From: Plantago major | Lineage: Eukaryota; Streptophyta; Magnoliopsida; Lamiales; Plantaginaceae | Length of the DNA stretch: 64,000 bases | NCBI GenBank assembly: GCA_026545765.1 | Contig: CM048839.1 | Coordinates: forward strand, 50,266,677 to 50,330,676 | Direction: 5' to 3' | In this document: positions 45,214 through 58,380 of the stretch, piece after piece | Layout of the letters: each line of letters opens with the position of its first letter | How positions within the stretch are numbered: position 1 is the first letter of the stretch | Notes under the pieces: model-generated | Seen by the model: the letters and a program-made list of their open reading frames with translations, nothing else | Told to the model about the DNA's origin: nothing | The model's database searches: none | Program-made: the position numbers and the translations under genes

Positions 45214-48200
45214 TCAGATGCACCGAAGATCTACAACATCAAACTTCAGCTTGGAATTCATGTAAACATGGGAACAGTGCTCATACAAGGGACTGCCGTC
45301 CTCTGGCTCTTCATGCGGATGGAAACCACGCTGGTCGCATTTTCTTATTACAGAGATGCCACTAGGATCAGAAAGGTGGAAAATGCCATGGGGACTGCAA
45401 AAAGAAAAGGAAAAAAGTCAGTTTCATGAGTTTTATGGAAGCAAGAGGTCAAGCTTTATACTAGAAATAAAATTGGAGAGGAGAAAGAAGATCCTGGAGG
45501 TTTTCAGAACAAATGCAGATTAGTTGAGCAGAATTAAGTTTTTGGATGATAGATTTTGTTGAAAATAAAAAAGAATTTAAAAAGGTCCTTGGATATAGAA
45601 CTCTCTACCTTGATGTATCTGTCGGAGCCATGACAATTGCAATCGCTTCTGGCAGCATGACCTATGAATTAGCGAAAAAGGAATCTTAATTATGATGAAT
45701 CGTGTAAGATCAGGAACAATCATGCACAACCAAAGGTGTCAGCGAGATCTATATTAAGTGGACATATTTTTTTCTTTCTTATGAGAAAAGAACTTTAATC
45801 CATTTTTTAGTTCAATAGCTTGAATGAAATGGACTTCGTCGGTCTAAAGTATTTCCTTAAAATCCAGTCATCTCCGTTTAATGCTAAATTTAGAAGAAGA
45901 TAGGCTTTTTTTGCAGGTAATTCACATTTGTATGATGCAATTGAACTAACAGAGGCAGCTTTGGTACTTCCTCTGCGTAATGATTAAATCAGTCAATTTT
46001 GGTCACTGAGAAGCAATCTTTCAATAAACACATTGCATGTTTAATCAGTGTGAATGATACCATCAAATGTTTTCATGATAAAAACAAAAGTTACAATGAC
46101 AGTAAATTGTGGCATGTAGAGAATCTTACCAGCTAAGAATGACCTAAAAGATCTAGTACTAAATTGTATATAGATTATTAAACATAACACTATATAGAGG
46201 CATATCAGAACACATCTAGTACTAATAATTTGGTGCCTTCCACCAATTAAGGACACAAGTCGCCCGTATATCTTTGGTCCTCTCTCAGCACCATCAAACA
46301 AAGCACAACAACGAAGTTTGACAATTATAGATAGCAGGTTGGATAAATCAGGATTACCTGGTATGAATAATGAGTATGCAGATCAACTGAAGACATGAAG
46401 CACGTTTGCGATGGATGTGTCTGCACGTCAAGCACAAATTTGTGAAACTACAGCGTAAACACTCATATATGGAGTACATGGACAAGTTATATTCACATAC
46501 ACATTGTCACGAGAATCATGATTTTCATGTTTCTTCTTTTAAAAGAAGCCTATAAGAAGTGTATAGGTAGTCACATATTATTAGATTGTTGGTTATGCTA
46601 TTTGATTGCAAGACTTTGTTAGACGACAATAACGACCTTGCATCTGTTATAAGACACTTCATACACATCCATGTTTTCCTTCAGTTCTTCCCATTATTTT
46701 CTTCTCTTCTGATATGAGGTGATCATTACCCCTATCCCAATCCATTAGCAATTTAATCAACCAACATGTGCATGCCGGATAATCTTCACAGGTGCACTTT
46801 TATGGTCGGAAAATTGAACCCCCCCCCCCCCCCCCTCTCCGCTTATAACTACCTGTTTCTTTTTTGTGCAGGAGTTCACGTGTGTAACAAATGAATAAAA
46901 GTTGGTACTTAGGGTATTATTTAACTAAAGAATGAATAAAGGGTGGTAAAACTGCAAATATGTGTGTTGCAGGGGTAATAAAATTCCAAAATGGAATTGG
47001 AAATTTCAAAGGAGACCGAAGATGAGAAAGTTTACGTGGTGGTATGGAGGGAGTACATCATTAAAATTATCCATTAGATGCTGGAAAAAACAAAATCCAA
47101 ATTTGATCGGCCAGGCAATGTGATCAGAGAAACGAGACAAATGGAGGGGAGACATATCTTCAAAGAGAAATTCAATCTAGAGCCAAATCCACTGACAGGT
47201 TAACAACCTCTTTGTGAGTACAGATTTATTGTCCTTTAATTGTACTTCGTACAAGCTACTGCAAGCACACGATGCTAGTGCTGCTGAATTCAATTTCAAG
47301 GGAAAATTGTTTTAGAAGAAAGCAGGAAATTTACCAATTCTTCTTAAATCACAGTGTCATTGCAAATTGTGATGTCATGTGAAATCGACAAGGATCCTTT
47401 TTGTCAGAATAAATAGACATGCATTTCACTGCCCATTCCAGGAGAGGGTGCTTGAGTTTGGTGTGTTGTGGTCAATTTTTCAGATAATTAAATATAGAAC
47501 ATTAGGTATATATTTCCTCCATAATTCTTGCTCTTAATTAGCCACTATCCTACCTGCAGTTCCTCTATGTTTTTACTCAGTTTCTCTCCTACACAAATTC
47601 TTTATTCTTCATATATCATCCCCAATCACTATCGGTTAGAACTAGGGCACAATATACACTGGACCAAGTTTGGTCAGTTCTATTTCTGCTTACATACATT
47701 GTTCCAACTACATCAACATGCAAAATGATTTAGTTAGATTATCTTCCAATAATTAACAATTTTGAAATTCGCAATGAAGGTAAACTGCAACCGGGTGATA
47801 TTCAGAAAAGGCATGAAAAACTAGATGGTTAAACAAAAAATAAACATACAAGAAGTACTACTGTTGCTATTATTAAAACAGAAGAAGCATATGCAAAGAG
47901 TTCAAAACTAAATTTCTTCTTTCGAGGAAGTTGAAGCTATCATATAAAAGGTCCCATGTCACCCAAAAAAAGAAAAAGAACAAGTCCCTGATTCATTATT
48001 CGTAAGTTTCTTTCAAGCTAAAACTTTTAGTGTTACTTATCTATGAATATGAAGAGTGAATCTTGTAATTAACATGGCTTTCAGTCTAAGCAAGGAAACC
48101 AAGAAGGAATTAGATCTTTTAGAGATGGTGTAGGACGAAACGTAAACACCTTCGTTTTTTTGATAGAAATCTAAATTACATGTACAATATATATAAATAA

Positions 48201-51200
48201 AAAGGTGAGCATAACTGAAGAAATAGTGAAAAGTTGGCATAATGATAATAACACTAACGCCTTTATTCAGGTGTCTCAGGGACATAAGTCAATAAGATTA
48301 ATAAGATTAACACCCACGTTGCGTTTAAGAATTCGATGCTCATGCAAACTTTGACAAGATGATACAAGACAAGAAAATGCAAAATGTGTGATGGTTGCTG
48401 CTGCAACAATAGCAATATTAAAACTTACATGAATCCAGCCAAGTGGGAAAAGGGAACGCGAGTCTTGAACCTCAAAGATTTCTTCTTCATTCAATGTCTG
48501 GCACTGAGAGAACATAAAACATATTCAACAAGGTAAGCCTTTGATAGAGCAAACAATTCAGGGAAAGAGATACATCAAATCTTGTTGTAGCAATAGCTAC
48601 TCTTTCTGGAGTTTTATTGAAAGAACGTAAATAAAATAAAGACACCAATCTCCGAGGAGAAGAACCATTCTAAAGGGCAAAACCATATATGTTGAGCAAA
48701 ATAGACTAACTCATGAGTATTGAATAATAAACCTTAAAACTCTTATATAGAACAACTTCCTAATTTGATTGGAGGACCTTGATTGGACTCTATTAGATGA
48801 TACAGTAATAACTTCCTAATTAGACTTGAACTCTATAAGGTAACTTGCCTATCAATACTAAAAAAGCCTATAAGAATAATAAGTTGTATTATTCATAATA
48901 ATAATAATTTAGGACTCTATCTCCGTAAAAATATTAAACAACCCCCCCCCCCCTAAATGAGCAATGTCCTCAAGTGAAAGAACTGTTGTCCAGTCTTCTC
49001 CTCGTCAAGGACCTTGAATCCCCTCTTCTATACACGCAAAACCAGTATGTGATGGAATTCATGTTCATCCTTGTCTTTTCCAATGATTTAGAATTAGTAA
49101 CCTGTTGTGATCACAGTAAGCATTTTGATTTCTTCTTGCAGCTGATCTTTTATAGAGAACATATAAGAGTCCATATCAACTTCCTCTTCTTGCAGCTCTT
49201 CCATATGGAAGATATAAGAGTCGACTGAGACGTTACCAACTTCTTCCCTCTTTCCTTCCTCCTTAAATTCAGCCTTGGCCTCGAGGCTTTTTCGAAATAG
49301 AACTTGTTGAGTGGCTTGAGGAATGATATCACGGGGTTTGGTTCGCATGCCAGCAATTTCAGATCAACAGGGTCAGAATCATTAACTGGCTTAGCAGATT
49401 GGGGTGGGCACTGGTCAACTGAATCAGTAGAATCAGATGGCAGTAGCTTGATGTAGAAAAGTGTGTATGCTGTTGAAAGTTTAATGCCTCAAACAAATGG
49501 CAAACTGTTCATCCCAGGAACGAAGTAACGTCTCGAATTGTGATGTAATAAAAGTTTTTATCTGTCATGGAGGTTCCAAACCATCCATCCGAGCTTCTAG
49601 AGTAGCGAGACATTCCTTGGTCATCCCCATGGGAATTGAACGTGTTTGCTGCTTCCTAATGGAGCGTCAGATTGCCGACATGTCGGACCAATTGATAGAG
49701 CAGAGGATTTAGGGATAAAGAAAAATTATTGGGGTAGCAATAGCTACTTTTTCTGGAGTTTTACTGAAAGACCATAAATTAAATAAAGACACCAATCTCC
49801 GAAAAAACGAACCACCCGAAAGGGAGAAACCGACTTTATTAAGCGAAATAGAGTAATTCCTGACTGCAAATAATAAATCCTAAAACTAGTATATAGAACA
49901 ACTTCCTAATTGACTTGGACTTTATTAGGTAATAAAGTAATAATTTCAATATTAGACTTGAACTCTACAAGGCAACTTGTCTATCAATACTAAAAGCCTA
50001 TGAGAATAATAAGTATTAATCATAATAATAATTTAGGACTCTAAATCCGTAACTATATTTATCTGCATGGGGCATTGACAAGGTGCACCGTACATTGGTT
50101 ACTGAGACTTCTAAACAGCAAACCTAAACCATAATAGGCAAACCATAAATAACGCTTCACCATAACGTGGAAATCAGATTGTTGTGTGAGAAACGTATCA
50201 GAGCTACCATTGATTGCCAACGAACAGGGAAAGAAAAACTTTTACCAACCCGAGTAATGAAACACAATCTGGTACTCATACTCTTTTAAAACATATTAAC
50301 AGTCATATCATATAATCATCCCTCAATAGAAAACATAATAAGAAACAGGCATATTACCGAATCTGAAGTTGATTCCTGTTTGGGGATAATGAGGGTAGTA
50401 ATATGGAAAACTTTATTCCGCTGCAGATAAATTAAACAAAATGTTAACAATTTCAAGTGCAGAGCATAATTATAAATAACTAAAATGTCAGCATGAACAA
50501 ACAAGATGCAACGAACCAATCTTCCAGCTACACCCCCCCCCCCCCCCCAAAACCACTTTCTATATAGAGACAGCGGAAAAAGTTGCAACTGGGGAAACGG
50601 AAGTCTTACAAGTGAACCAGCAAGGACACCACAAGTTTCTAAATTCTTTGCAGTATTTTGTCGTGCCAATCTTAAAAAATCGTCCAACATCTTCACCGGC
50701 TACACCATAAATATGAGTGTTACATGATGTCAGCATTAGCACCAAATCTAACGCATAGAAAATCAAATCTGCGTTGTTTCTGACGGACTCAAAATAAGAT
50801 TATGGACTTATCTAAAAGCTACGATAACAAACTTACAATGTGAAGATCTTGATAAGTGTTGGTACTGGGAAGACCTTGTTGCGAGTCTCTTGGTGGTCCA
50901 GGTCTAGGGTCAGCAACTAAATGAGGAGGAATAGGGAGCATCTCCTTCTGCATTTGTGCCATAACAGGAGGTGGAGAGAGTTGCACAATATTACCAAATT
51001 CGATATCTTTGTTTTCCATTCCATTCACTAGTGGAAGACGAGATTCCTCAGAAAGCCATCTACCATCATCCAAAGATAAAACAGAATCCATGCTGGAGTT
51101 TTCCAACCTTAGATCATTGTCCTTTTTTGCCACGGAGTTGTGTTGGCTGACCTGATCCAGGCTATAGACATAGTGACACAACATTGAAATGTTACAAGGA

Positions 51201-54200
51201 ATCTACTTCAGTACATTTGTGCATGTGGGTTAATGATGAGATCTCTCTCAAGTACATATATCTATATGTATGGATAATACATGTAACTTGGATCAAATAA
51301 TAATTTTTTCGAGTCCCAACTCGGGACCGACGAGCTAATTTAATAATTAGGCTAAAATTATAAGATAACAATTTTTTATAATAGCACATGGGTCCAACCT
51401 GATATGAGTTAATAATTTCACTTATACAGTTACAAATTAAGTACGTCATTCAATTACAATAGCCTTTTTAAAAAAATATGGATTATTTTTTACTGAAACA
51501 TGTGTATTGTGTAGCTCTTTCGGTATGATATTCATGTGTTCTGGTATAAAAGTATTCAATGTGGTTTTGGCATGTACCACTGGGTTGCATGCAACAGACT
51601 CCAATGCAGGCACTATCATCATTAACTTCGAGTTCTTTTCCGTATGACATGATGTCTTCAATGAGGCCGATCATTATCAAAAAATGATTACTCCCTCTGT
51701 TCTGGTAATAATCTGGCGCTTGACCTTTTCATGTCAACTTTGACCACAAATTACTTGTAAATTATATCAACAAAATATTTGATAAAACTATACTATGAAA
51801 GTTCATGAAATGTATTTTGACTATTTCCATAATATAGTTTTACTAAATGGTTTTTCGATGTAATTTGTAAGTAAATTGTGGTAAAAGTCGACTTTGAAAG
51901 ATTACCGGCACAATATCAGCGAGGCGGAGGGAGTACATTTATTATAATTTTATTAGTCTAAATATCATTTCTTGCCAAGCAAGACTTCCTGTGTGATTAC
52001 GCTATGATTTTTCAAATACTTTATCGCACTTATTTCCAACTAGTTGGAAATTATTAGAATTTACATACTCCCTCCATCCCGGATTCAACTCCCCGCAGGC
52101 CTGGTAACAAGTTTTAATAGAAGGGTGATAAAGTAGTAGAAATAGTGAATAAAGTAGGAAAGAGAGTGAAAAAAGTATGAGATATAGTGAATAAAGTAGG
52201 AGAGAGAATTTTCATTTAAGGGATGAGAAGTTAAAATTGGGACGTCCCAAATGGAATGCGGGAAGTTGAATTCGGGACGTATATTTTAGAAGATTGAAAT
52301 TGAAATTTAACTTATTCACTACTTTATAAATTAAATTACTAATTTATTGATAAATTAATATTGGCAGTGAGGCCTAGCTCAATTGGTTCAATTGGTTAGG
52401 CTGAGGTGTCATAACCTTAAGTCCCGTCAAGTGCGGAATTGTGTTCTAGTTGTGATAGTTGACTGATGCATTTGTAATGATTGACAGATTAAATGATATG
52501 TTAGTTCATTTGAGCCGAGAAGAAATCCCAACTCCCGGACACATCCCTTTCAAGAAGCTCGGGATATCCAAAAATGTCCTTCCTTATTCTGCGGATGTAA
52601 TATGATTGTAATATTGATATTCTCAGAAAAATTAAAATAAATAAATATCTGAATTATATAGTTTTTTCAGTCTCACTCCTAGTGTAAATACATACACATA
52701 CATGTGTGTTAAACATATAAACACCGAACTTATGATTTTCTTAGCTTTTATGACCTGCCCTTTTGAGGTGCAGTTATCAGTTTATATTAGACTTTCTTAA
52801 TTACACTTTATGCGCTTGACTTAGCATTTATTAGTATCGATAACAACTCTTCCACCAAAATATGCCAAAAACAAACAGTCGGATTTAAGCGGAACCATAC
52901 CTTGCAATTTCACTTAAGTCTGTGACAGTGGCTGTTGGATAATTAACCTGGGTAAACAACATAAACATTAGACAAGTGGTAATTGAGCACATATAAGATT
53001 AAGTAGGATGAAATGAACTAACTTCAAATCAAGAATAAAGAGGATGAGAAAGGTCAGTCTGCTCACCTTCACCTCAGCACTTGGCCCAAACCATTGACCA
53101 CGAAGACCGTTTGGACCAAAAAATGAATGCCTAGACAATGTCTCCTGCTTTGGAAGTGGTAAACTCAAAGATCTGTCAAATTTTGAGAACAGATCGATTA
53201 TCGAACAATATGCTAACAGATCCATCAGTTCAAAACTTAGTGCAGAGAGTTTGCACATAATTTGCATAAAGATATATAGTGGTAGGAAAGTGTAACAGAA
53301 AGAGTCACAAACAATCAATTTAACCGACTAGCGGCATAGATGGCAAGTTCACTAAGGAATCTAAGACAAAGGAAACTGAGACAAACTACTTCAAAGTGAA
53401 AGACACGTATGTAATGACAACTAAGCAAGAGAGCACGTGTCTGATACCGGATCATATATGGACAGTACTCACTCAAATATCAACAGCAACAAAAGCAGAT
53501 TATAAGCCACATTAAATCATTATTATATCTAATTGAATTCCCAATTTCACAGATAAATTAACCCCAAATGAATTTTAATGACATAAGCAAAATTGCAAAG
53601 TTTTTATCTTTGCTAATCTTGTTAAAAAAAATTAGTACGATTTGATGCCATGGCGAAATTTGCAAAGTGTACTGCTTAATGATAACGTATTAAGTATTGT
53701 GTTATTCAAGTCTTTCCATAGAAGTTAGGGCAGAATAAATTATTGATAATGTATTAAGTATCAGAAACTAAATTAGCTTGATCTAGAATAACACAATCCA
53801 GCAGAGAGGACTGCAGCAAGATGCACAAGAAGCATCACCCAACTTACTTTCAATAAATACAACATTACAAAGTAACCACCAGATGTTCCATAAATTACAG
53901 ATACCCCCGCCATCTGGTAATTCTTACAAACAACCCATGAAAAGATTGGAATATCCGTATATGTAAGTTTAAAATACATTTATCCCCATGAAAGAATGTA
54001 CGGGTGTGGGGCGGGGGGTGTTCCACCGTAGCAGGGAGAATTAAGGCTTCATTTGGTTTAAGGAGAAATAGGGGAAAAGGAAAAAAATAGAGGAAAATAT
54101 TATTTTCCACCAGTTGGTATTAGTTAGGAAATTCTAGAAAATTTTGGAAAACCTTTATGAAATATCTCTATTCCATAAAAAATAAGGAAACTTGTTTTTC

Positions 54201-55744
54201 CCTAATCAATGTTTCTGGAAATCAAGATTTTCCCTTTTTTTCCTTCTTTTCCGCAATTCTCCCTTAAACCAAATGAATCCTAAACTTCTTACAATTCACA
54301 TGCATGAAACGGGTTCAATGTGAGAGAAGCAGACTTGGGTCTGGTTTAATGCATAATCCCTACTGCAGCTATATTCTAGTGCAGTACATAACATAGTTCA
54401 CATTGTCAATTCAGACTTATCCAGCAGAATGAGAGAAAGCTATTTGCTAATACTCCATGTTTTTTGTGTACTAGATGACTAGACTGACTACTTAAATTCA
54501 AACAATCTAATGCCATTAAATAATTATATTATTCACTTACAATTTCTGGAACTGCACATCAACTGAATTCGAAGGTAAAACTCGAGTAGGACCATCATTC
54601 TTCTGCTTCAAAGAGGAAGGTGCTGTGATGGCCGGCAGCATCTGAGCAAAAAAAAACCAAATAACTTCAGTAAGAAGAAAGTACAGAAAAGACAAATTGC
54701 ACAACAAATGTTTCCACTTCCTGCAGGTCGGTCAGGTATCTCTCACAGCAAATAAACATGATCATACAGATAAAAATCTATCTTCTCAAGCTTTTTCAGC
54801 CTCATAACACTTAATATGATGGAAGTGACATGTAAAACTTAAATGGATGAAAAAGACGTGACAATTCTGATTTTAGTTTTAAAGAATAAAACATAAACAT
54901 GTAGTGCACTAGTACACAATATGGCACTGCTACATCAAGATTATATTATAAAGTTTCACCTAAGCATCATGGAGAAGAAAATCAGTATCCGCCCAATGAT
55001 ACCTGCTTATTATTATAACTCAATGAACCTTTGCTGACATGATTTGTCCTATGAAACTGATTCACTTGAGTTGCCTTCCTAGCTTTCTCTAGCTCATCTA
55101 ACTGATGCCGCACTTTCGGCTTCAAAGACTCTAGCTCATCCAGCACAGCCAACAATTTCTGCAATAACATGAGTTAATCAATCAAACCACAAACACAACT
55201 GAAGTTTCAGTTGCAGAACATGAGAAAATTTACCTTCCTATAAAACGATTTTTCTTTTAGATGTAATGTCGGGTAATCTCGATGATCCGGTATGGTTTCT
55301 GACACCAAGCTGTTCAAATCATAGGCACAGACTCATAAAACCAGGAGAAATTCGATCAAAACCAAAAATACAACAAACAATCAAACCAGCCTCTACCTTG
55401 AATATCTAACGAGAATAATATACAAGTCAATCAAGTTTTTCTCCTCTCTATGAATATCCGCCTGCAAGTATAACACTCGTCAATTTCACAGAAGAAAAAA
55501 ACTTGCCACAACAACATTGAAGTAGAAATTTTGATCGACGAGAAGTAATGAGCTGGATTAGGTATCTTAAGCGACACGAATTGATGAAAATGCGATGCAG
55601 ATTGATTGATTGATTAACCTGTTTGAGGAGACTATCTGCAATACGATAGTAATTGCGGAGAGAAATCCGACTGTCGACGTCGACCTTCTGAGTCATGGCG
55701 CTGAAATTGACCGACGGCGTCGACATGTACGACGGCCGTCTCAT
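45214..55744 (-). CDS. AMSH3: AMSH3-like JAMM deubiquitinase, 14 exons, 508 residues
   Basis: AMSH3 cleaves ubiquitin chains (mainly K63 and K48 types) and acts with ESCRT-III in endosomal and vacuolar sorting. Exons, minus order: 55744-55619, 55461-55397, 55309-55234, 55158-55003, 54641-54541, 53172-53067, 52947-52901, 51161-50837, 50699-50610, 50420-50358, 48503-48429, 46420-46358, 45661-45609, 45394-45214. All junctions have GT and AG and the frame closes, giving 508 residues against about 507 in Arabidopsis AMSH3. N-terminus: MIT-like region (ISLRNYYRIADSLLKQ, REEKNLIDLY). C-terminus: MPN+ domain with E355 in LETCGVLAGSL and the JAMM zinc site H410-T-H412 ... S420-x2-D423. VLSLDDGRW, SRHSFFGPNGLRGQW and QTCFMSSVDLHTHYSYQ favour AMSH3 over AMSH1. 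The start may instead be M7 or M17. Introns 5, 7 and 10 hold transposons. Confidence 0.95.
48583..50060 (-). mobile_element. Small LTR retrotransposon remnant in AMSH3 intron 10
   Basis: Direct repeats 48583-48940 and about 49728-50060 share long stretches (GTAGCAATAGCTACT, AAAGACACCAATCTCCG, AATAATTTAGGACTCTA). The C run at 48942-48953 is, on the minus strand, a G-rich purine tract before the left repeat, so the element lies on the minus strand with its 3' LTR at left. The 0.8-kb interior encodes a gag-like segment with stops (RSIPMGMTKECLATLEARMD, SWDEQF near 49500-49690). No pol is present, so it is non-autonomous. Confidence 0.7.
51691..51933. mobile_element. Stowaway-like MITE in AMSH3 intron 7
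   Basis: TA-flanked, 243 bp. The left end is CTCCCTCTGTTCTGGTAAT; the right end reversed is CTCCCTCCGCCTCGCTGATA. The inner inverted segments (TTGACCTTTTCATGTCAAC / GTCGACTTTGAAAG and CATGAAATG) strengthen the fold. Confidence 0.7.
52068..52279. mobile_element. Stowaway-like MITE in AMSH3 intron 7, second
   Basis: Begins CTCCCTCCATCCCGGATTC after TA and ends TTCGGGACG before TA. It shares its interior (GGGATGAGAAGTTAAAATTG) with 42812-43043. The right terminus is shortened relative to the family. Confidence 0.6.
52364..52620 (+). mobile_element. Possible tRNA-derived SINE in AMSH3 intron 7
   Basis: GGCCTAGCTCAATTGGTT followed by GGTTAGGCTGAGGTGTCATA resembles a pol III A box, and TAACCTTAAGTCCCGTCA a degenerate B box. 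A T-rich end with ATGTAATATGATTGTAATA follows. No clear target duplication was found, so this is tentative. Confidence 0.35.
54045..54280. mobile_element. Tourist-like MITE in AMSH3 intron 5
   Basis: A 236-bp element with ends GGCTTCATTTGGTTTAAGG and, reversed, GGATTCATTTGGTTTAAGG. It is flanked by a 3-bp TAA duplication (54042-54044 and 54281-54283). This fits PIF/Harbinger-type MITEs. Confidence 0.8.
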
Positions 55745-56221
55745 TTTTCTCCGGCTGGAAGTTGGATTTTCCGGCGAATGAAGAAGGAAGCTCCAAACGA
55801 TGTCGTTTATCTTTGTCTTGGGATTAAAGGTAACTTCAATTAAAATCGTCTCACACGTTAACTAGTGTGTCGACATGATGTCTCTTCTTAATTTACAAAC
55901 AAAAATCAAATCAGTTTAGTCTTCGAGTTCGAGGTGATTCACAGTTCTCGCAGCGCGTTTTTTACTAAACGCAACACAAATATTTTGTAAGTAATTTAAA
56001 ACGCCAGAAGAAAAAAAAAAAAAAAAACTGAAATAAAAAAATTTAAAAACTCAGATATACATAATACAAACATTATGACGACAAGAATAACAACAGTAAA
56101 CACAAATCGGAAAAAATTTTGAATTTATTTTTTTTTGCGAAAAATATTTCGGTTATAAAAATATTTACAAAAAACTTGAAGTAATTTCGAAAATTTTTTT
56201 TTTTTTTAAATTAAGGTTATG

Positions 56222-56405
56222 AAATGGCCGGTTTTAAACCGTTAATGAAATGGCTGTTTTAAAACCTACGATCAGCTTTTTTTTTTTTTAAATTGAAAGT
56301 AATTTGGAAATTTAAAAAAAGAATTAAAAAAAACGAAAATGGGATGTGGCCGGTTTTAAAACCGGCCAAATGGTGAAATGGCCGGTTTTCAAACCGGCCA
56401 CATCC
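56222..56405. repeat. GGCCGGTTTTAAAACCGGCC palindromes, left cluster
   Basis: Several full or damaged copies separated by A/T homopolymers, mirrored by the larger right cluster at 57805-58380. Some units read GGCCGGTTTTCAAACCGGCC. Confidence 0.85.
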
Positions 56406-56716
56406 CATTCCTAGTTTTTTTTTTTTCTGTTTTTTTTTTAATTTGTTTTTTTACTTTTTTAATTGGTTTTCTTTTTTTTTTTTAATTTTGGAAATTGATT
56501 CTGTTTTTTTTTTTCTTTTCTATAAATTGATTTATATAATTATTTGTTTGTTTTTGCGTTTTGCTAATTCAAATTTGCAATCGGGTTTGAAATTTGAACA
56601 AGGATACAAACTTGAATAGGAAAATATTACATCAATAACTTCATCAAAAGTAATATACAATACGACTAGAATATCAAATAACGTACTAATATGATGTGAC
56701 CGGAAAGACTAGATAC

Positions 56717-57367
56717 TTAATTTGGAATTAAATCTTGCAAGTGTTCGCAAACTTGATCAACAATCGTTAATATGTCTTGCATCTGCATATCTTTGCTTAG
56801 TGGAGTGATGCGTCCGAGCATTGCAGCAACCATTCGTAGCCTCTACAAATAAAAATGAAATAGAAATAAGGATTTTGATAATACGAGCAAACATCGTGTA
56901 TGTATATATTGAATGTATATGAAACATACCACGCCTGGATCCATAGTGGCTGGTTGGAATTGTTGAGTTGGATTAAATGATTGGGGCGATGTCACTTGGA
57001 TATGCGTACGTTGTCGAAACCAGTTTACGTACGCTGGAATTGTTTCATGACCAAATTGCACTCGCACAGCTTGTTGATCGAAATTACATCGATAGTTCAT
57101 GAAGTCTTCGAATGAGTCCCGAACGGAATGAGAACATCGGTAGAGTGATGGTTGTGGTGGCCTCTGTACAAGCAATGGTTTTATCAGTTCCTTAGGAATG
57201 TACTGGGGGTATCCGAACTGCCGCATAACACGGTCTGGCATGTAAGCCTCCTTAACCTTCAGACAATGAATAATTCCCCTATATTGTGATATATCTTCTC
57301 TGTCTTTCAATGCATGCCAGACATAAAATGCATTGCTATGACAGTATAGTGTTGGTAGGAATCCACC
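56717..57367 (-). pseudogene. Plant mobile domain (MAIN-like) gene fragment
   Basis: Two exons are readable. The first runs from about 57367 to 56930 (FYVWHALKDREDISQYRG, YMPDRVMRQFGYPQYIPKEL, VRVQFGHETIPAYVNWFRQR). The second is 56842-56717 (LRMVAAMLGRITPLSKDM, DQVCEHLQDLIPN, stop). The intron 56843-56929 has GT and AG and is in phase. The DRVMRQFG block is the C-terminal part of the plant mobile domain (PMD) found in MAIN/MAIL1-like proteins and in many transposons. The larger N-terminal part is missing: upstream frames close at a TGA near 57370. So it is a truncated gene carried by the surrounding element, not a working host gene. Confidence 0.65.
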
Positions 57368-57804
57368 TACTCATATCATATGCATGCCATGAGCTCACTA
57401 AACTACAAAATTAGTGGCATGCTGATTGCAGCAGTATAAAGTGTTGATGGTGAGGTGAGTGCCCAGGTTCATTTGAATTCTAGTAGTGGTGAGATGATAT
57501 GGTTCTATGATCAAATTTAAGTGTCCAATTATAGAACAATTTTATCGTTTTATACTGTTTCTTTTGATTCTCAAAATGGCATTCTCAATTTTGAATCCAA
57601 TGTCTTTCAGAGAAGCCAAAAGCCGCATATGTTTCGAGTAGCTCGTGATTAAGTAATACATGTAAATTTAAAATTTTGAACGGACTCTACCGATGCCAAT
57701 TGATCATTATCGAGACAAGTCTTATGTATAGTAGTGTTATTAAACAAACATGTAATAAAAAACGCAACATGATAAAAAAAAAAAAATTGGAAAAGGCAAA
57801 TTAC

Positions 57805-58380
57805 CATATGGCCGGTTTTATATGGCCGGTTTTAAAACCGGCCACTTCGTATTTCCTTTTTTTTTTAAATTCCAAATTACTTGAAATTTGTAAAAAAAAT
57901 TAAAAAAAACCCAGATTATGAACTGGCCGGTTTTAAAACCAATTAAAAAAGTACAAAAACAAATTAAAAAAAAATAGAAAAAAAAATAACGGAATCGGAT
58001 GTGGCCGGTTTGAAAACCGGCCAAATCACCATTTGGCCGGTTTTCAAACCGGCCACATCCCATTTCGTATTTTTTTAAATTTTTTTTTAAAATTTCCAAA
58101 TAACTTTCAATTTTTAGAAAAAAAAAAACAAACAGATTATGAACTGGCCGGTTTTAAAACCGGCCATTTCACCATTTGGCCGTTTTTAAAACCGGCCAAA
58201 GGGTGATTTCGTTTTTTTTTTTAATTTTTTTTTAAATTTCCAAATTACTTTCAATTTTTAGAAGGAAAAAAAACAAACAGTTCATGAAATGGCTGGTTTT
58301 AAAACCGGCCAGTTCATGAAATGGCCGGTTTTAAAACCGGCCATTTCACCATTTGGCCGGTTTTAAAACCGGCCATTTCA
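57805..58380. repeat. GGCCGGTTTTAAAACCGGCC palindromes, right cluster
   Basis: About ten units of a 20-bp perfect or near-perfect palindrome, each able to form a hairpin or cruciform. They are separated by ATTTC, CATTTCACCATTT and long poly-A/T tracts. Adjacent units join in larger inverted repeats (GGCCAAATCACCATTTGGCC). They occur just inside both TIRs of the Mutator-like element. Confidence 0.9.

Noticed and set aside
46819-46835. Poly-C tract as a regulatory element
   Set aside because: Similar runs of 12-17 C occur at 15079, 29598, 48942 and 50533 in unrelated contexts; simple homopolymer expansion, and length may be unreliable.
49094-49348. 84-residue minus-strand frame (EAKAEFKEEGKREEVGN) as an AMSH3 exon
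   Set aside because: It lies inside the small LTR element in intron 10, and AMSH3 exons 10 and 11 already join in frame without it.
52364-52440. Functional tRNA gene
   Set aside because: Box-like motifs are present but no cloverleaf with an acceptor stem and anticodon arm could be drawn; a SINE remnant is more likely.
56717-57367. Functional host MAIN-like gene
   Set aside because: Only the C-terminal part of the domain is present, upstream frames close at once, and it lies within TIRs of a transposon.
57805-58380. CRISPR-like array of 20-bp palindromes
   Set aside because: The genome is a plant nucleus, spacers are homopolymeric or very short and not unique, and the array sits inside a transposon with a mirrored partner at the other end.
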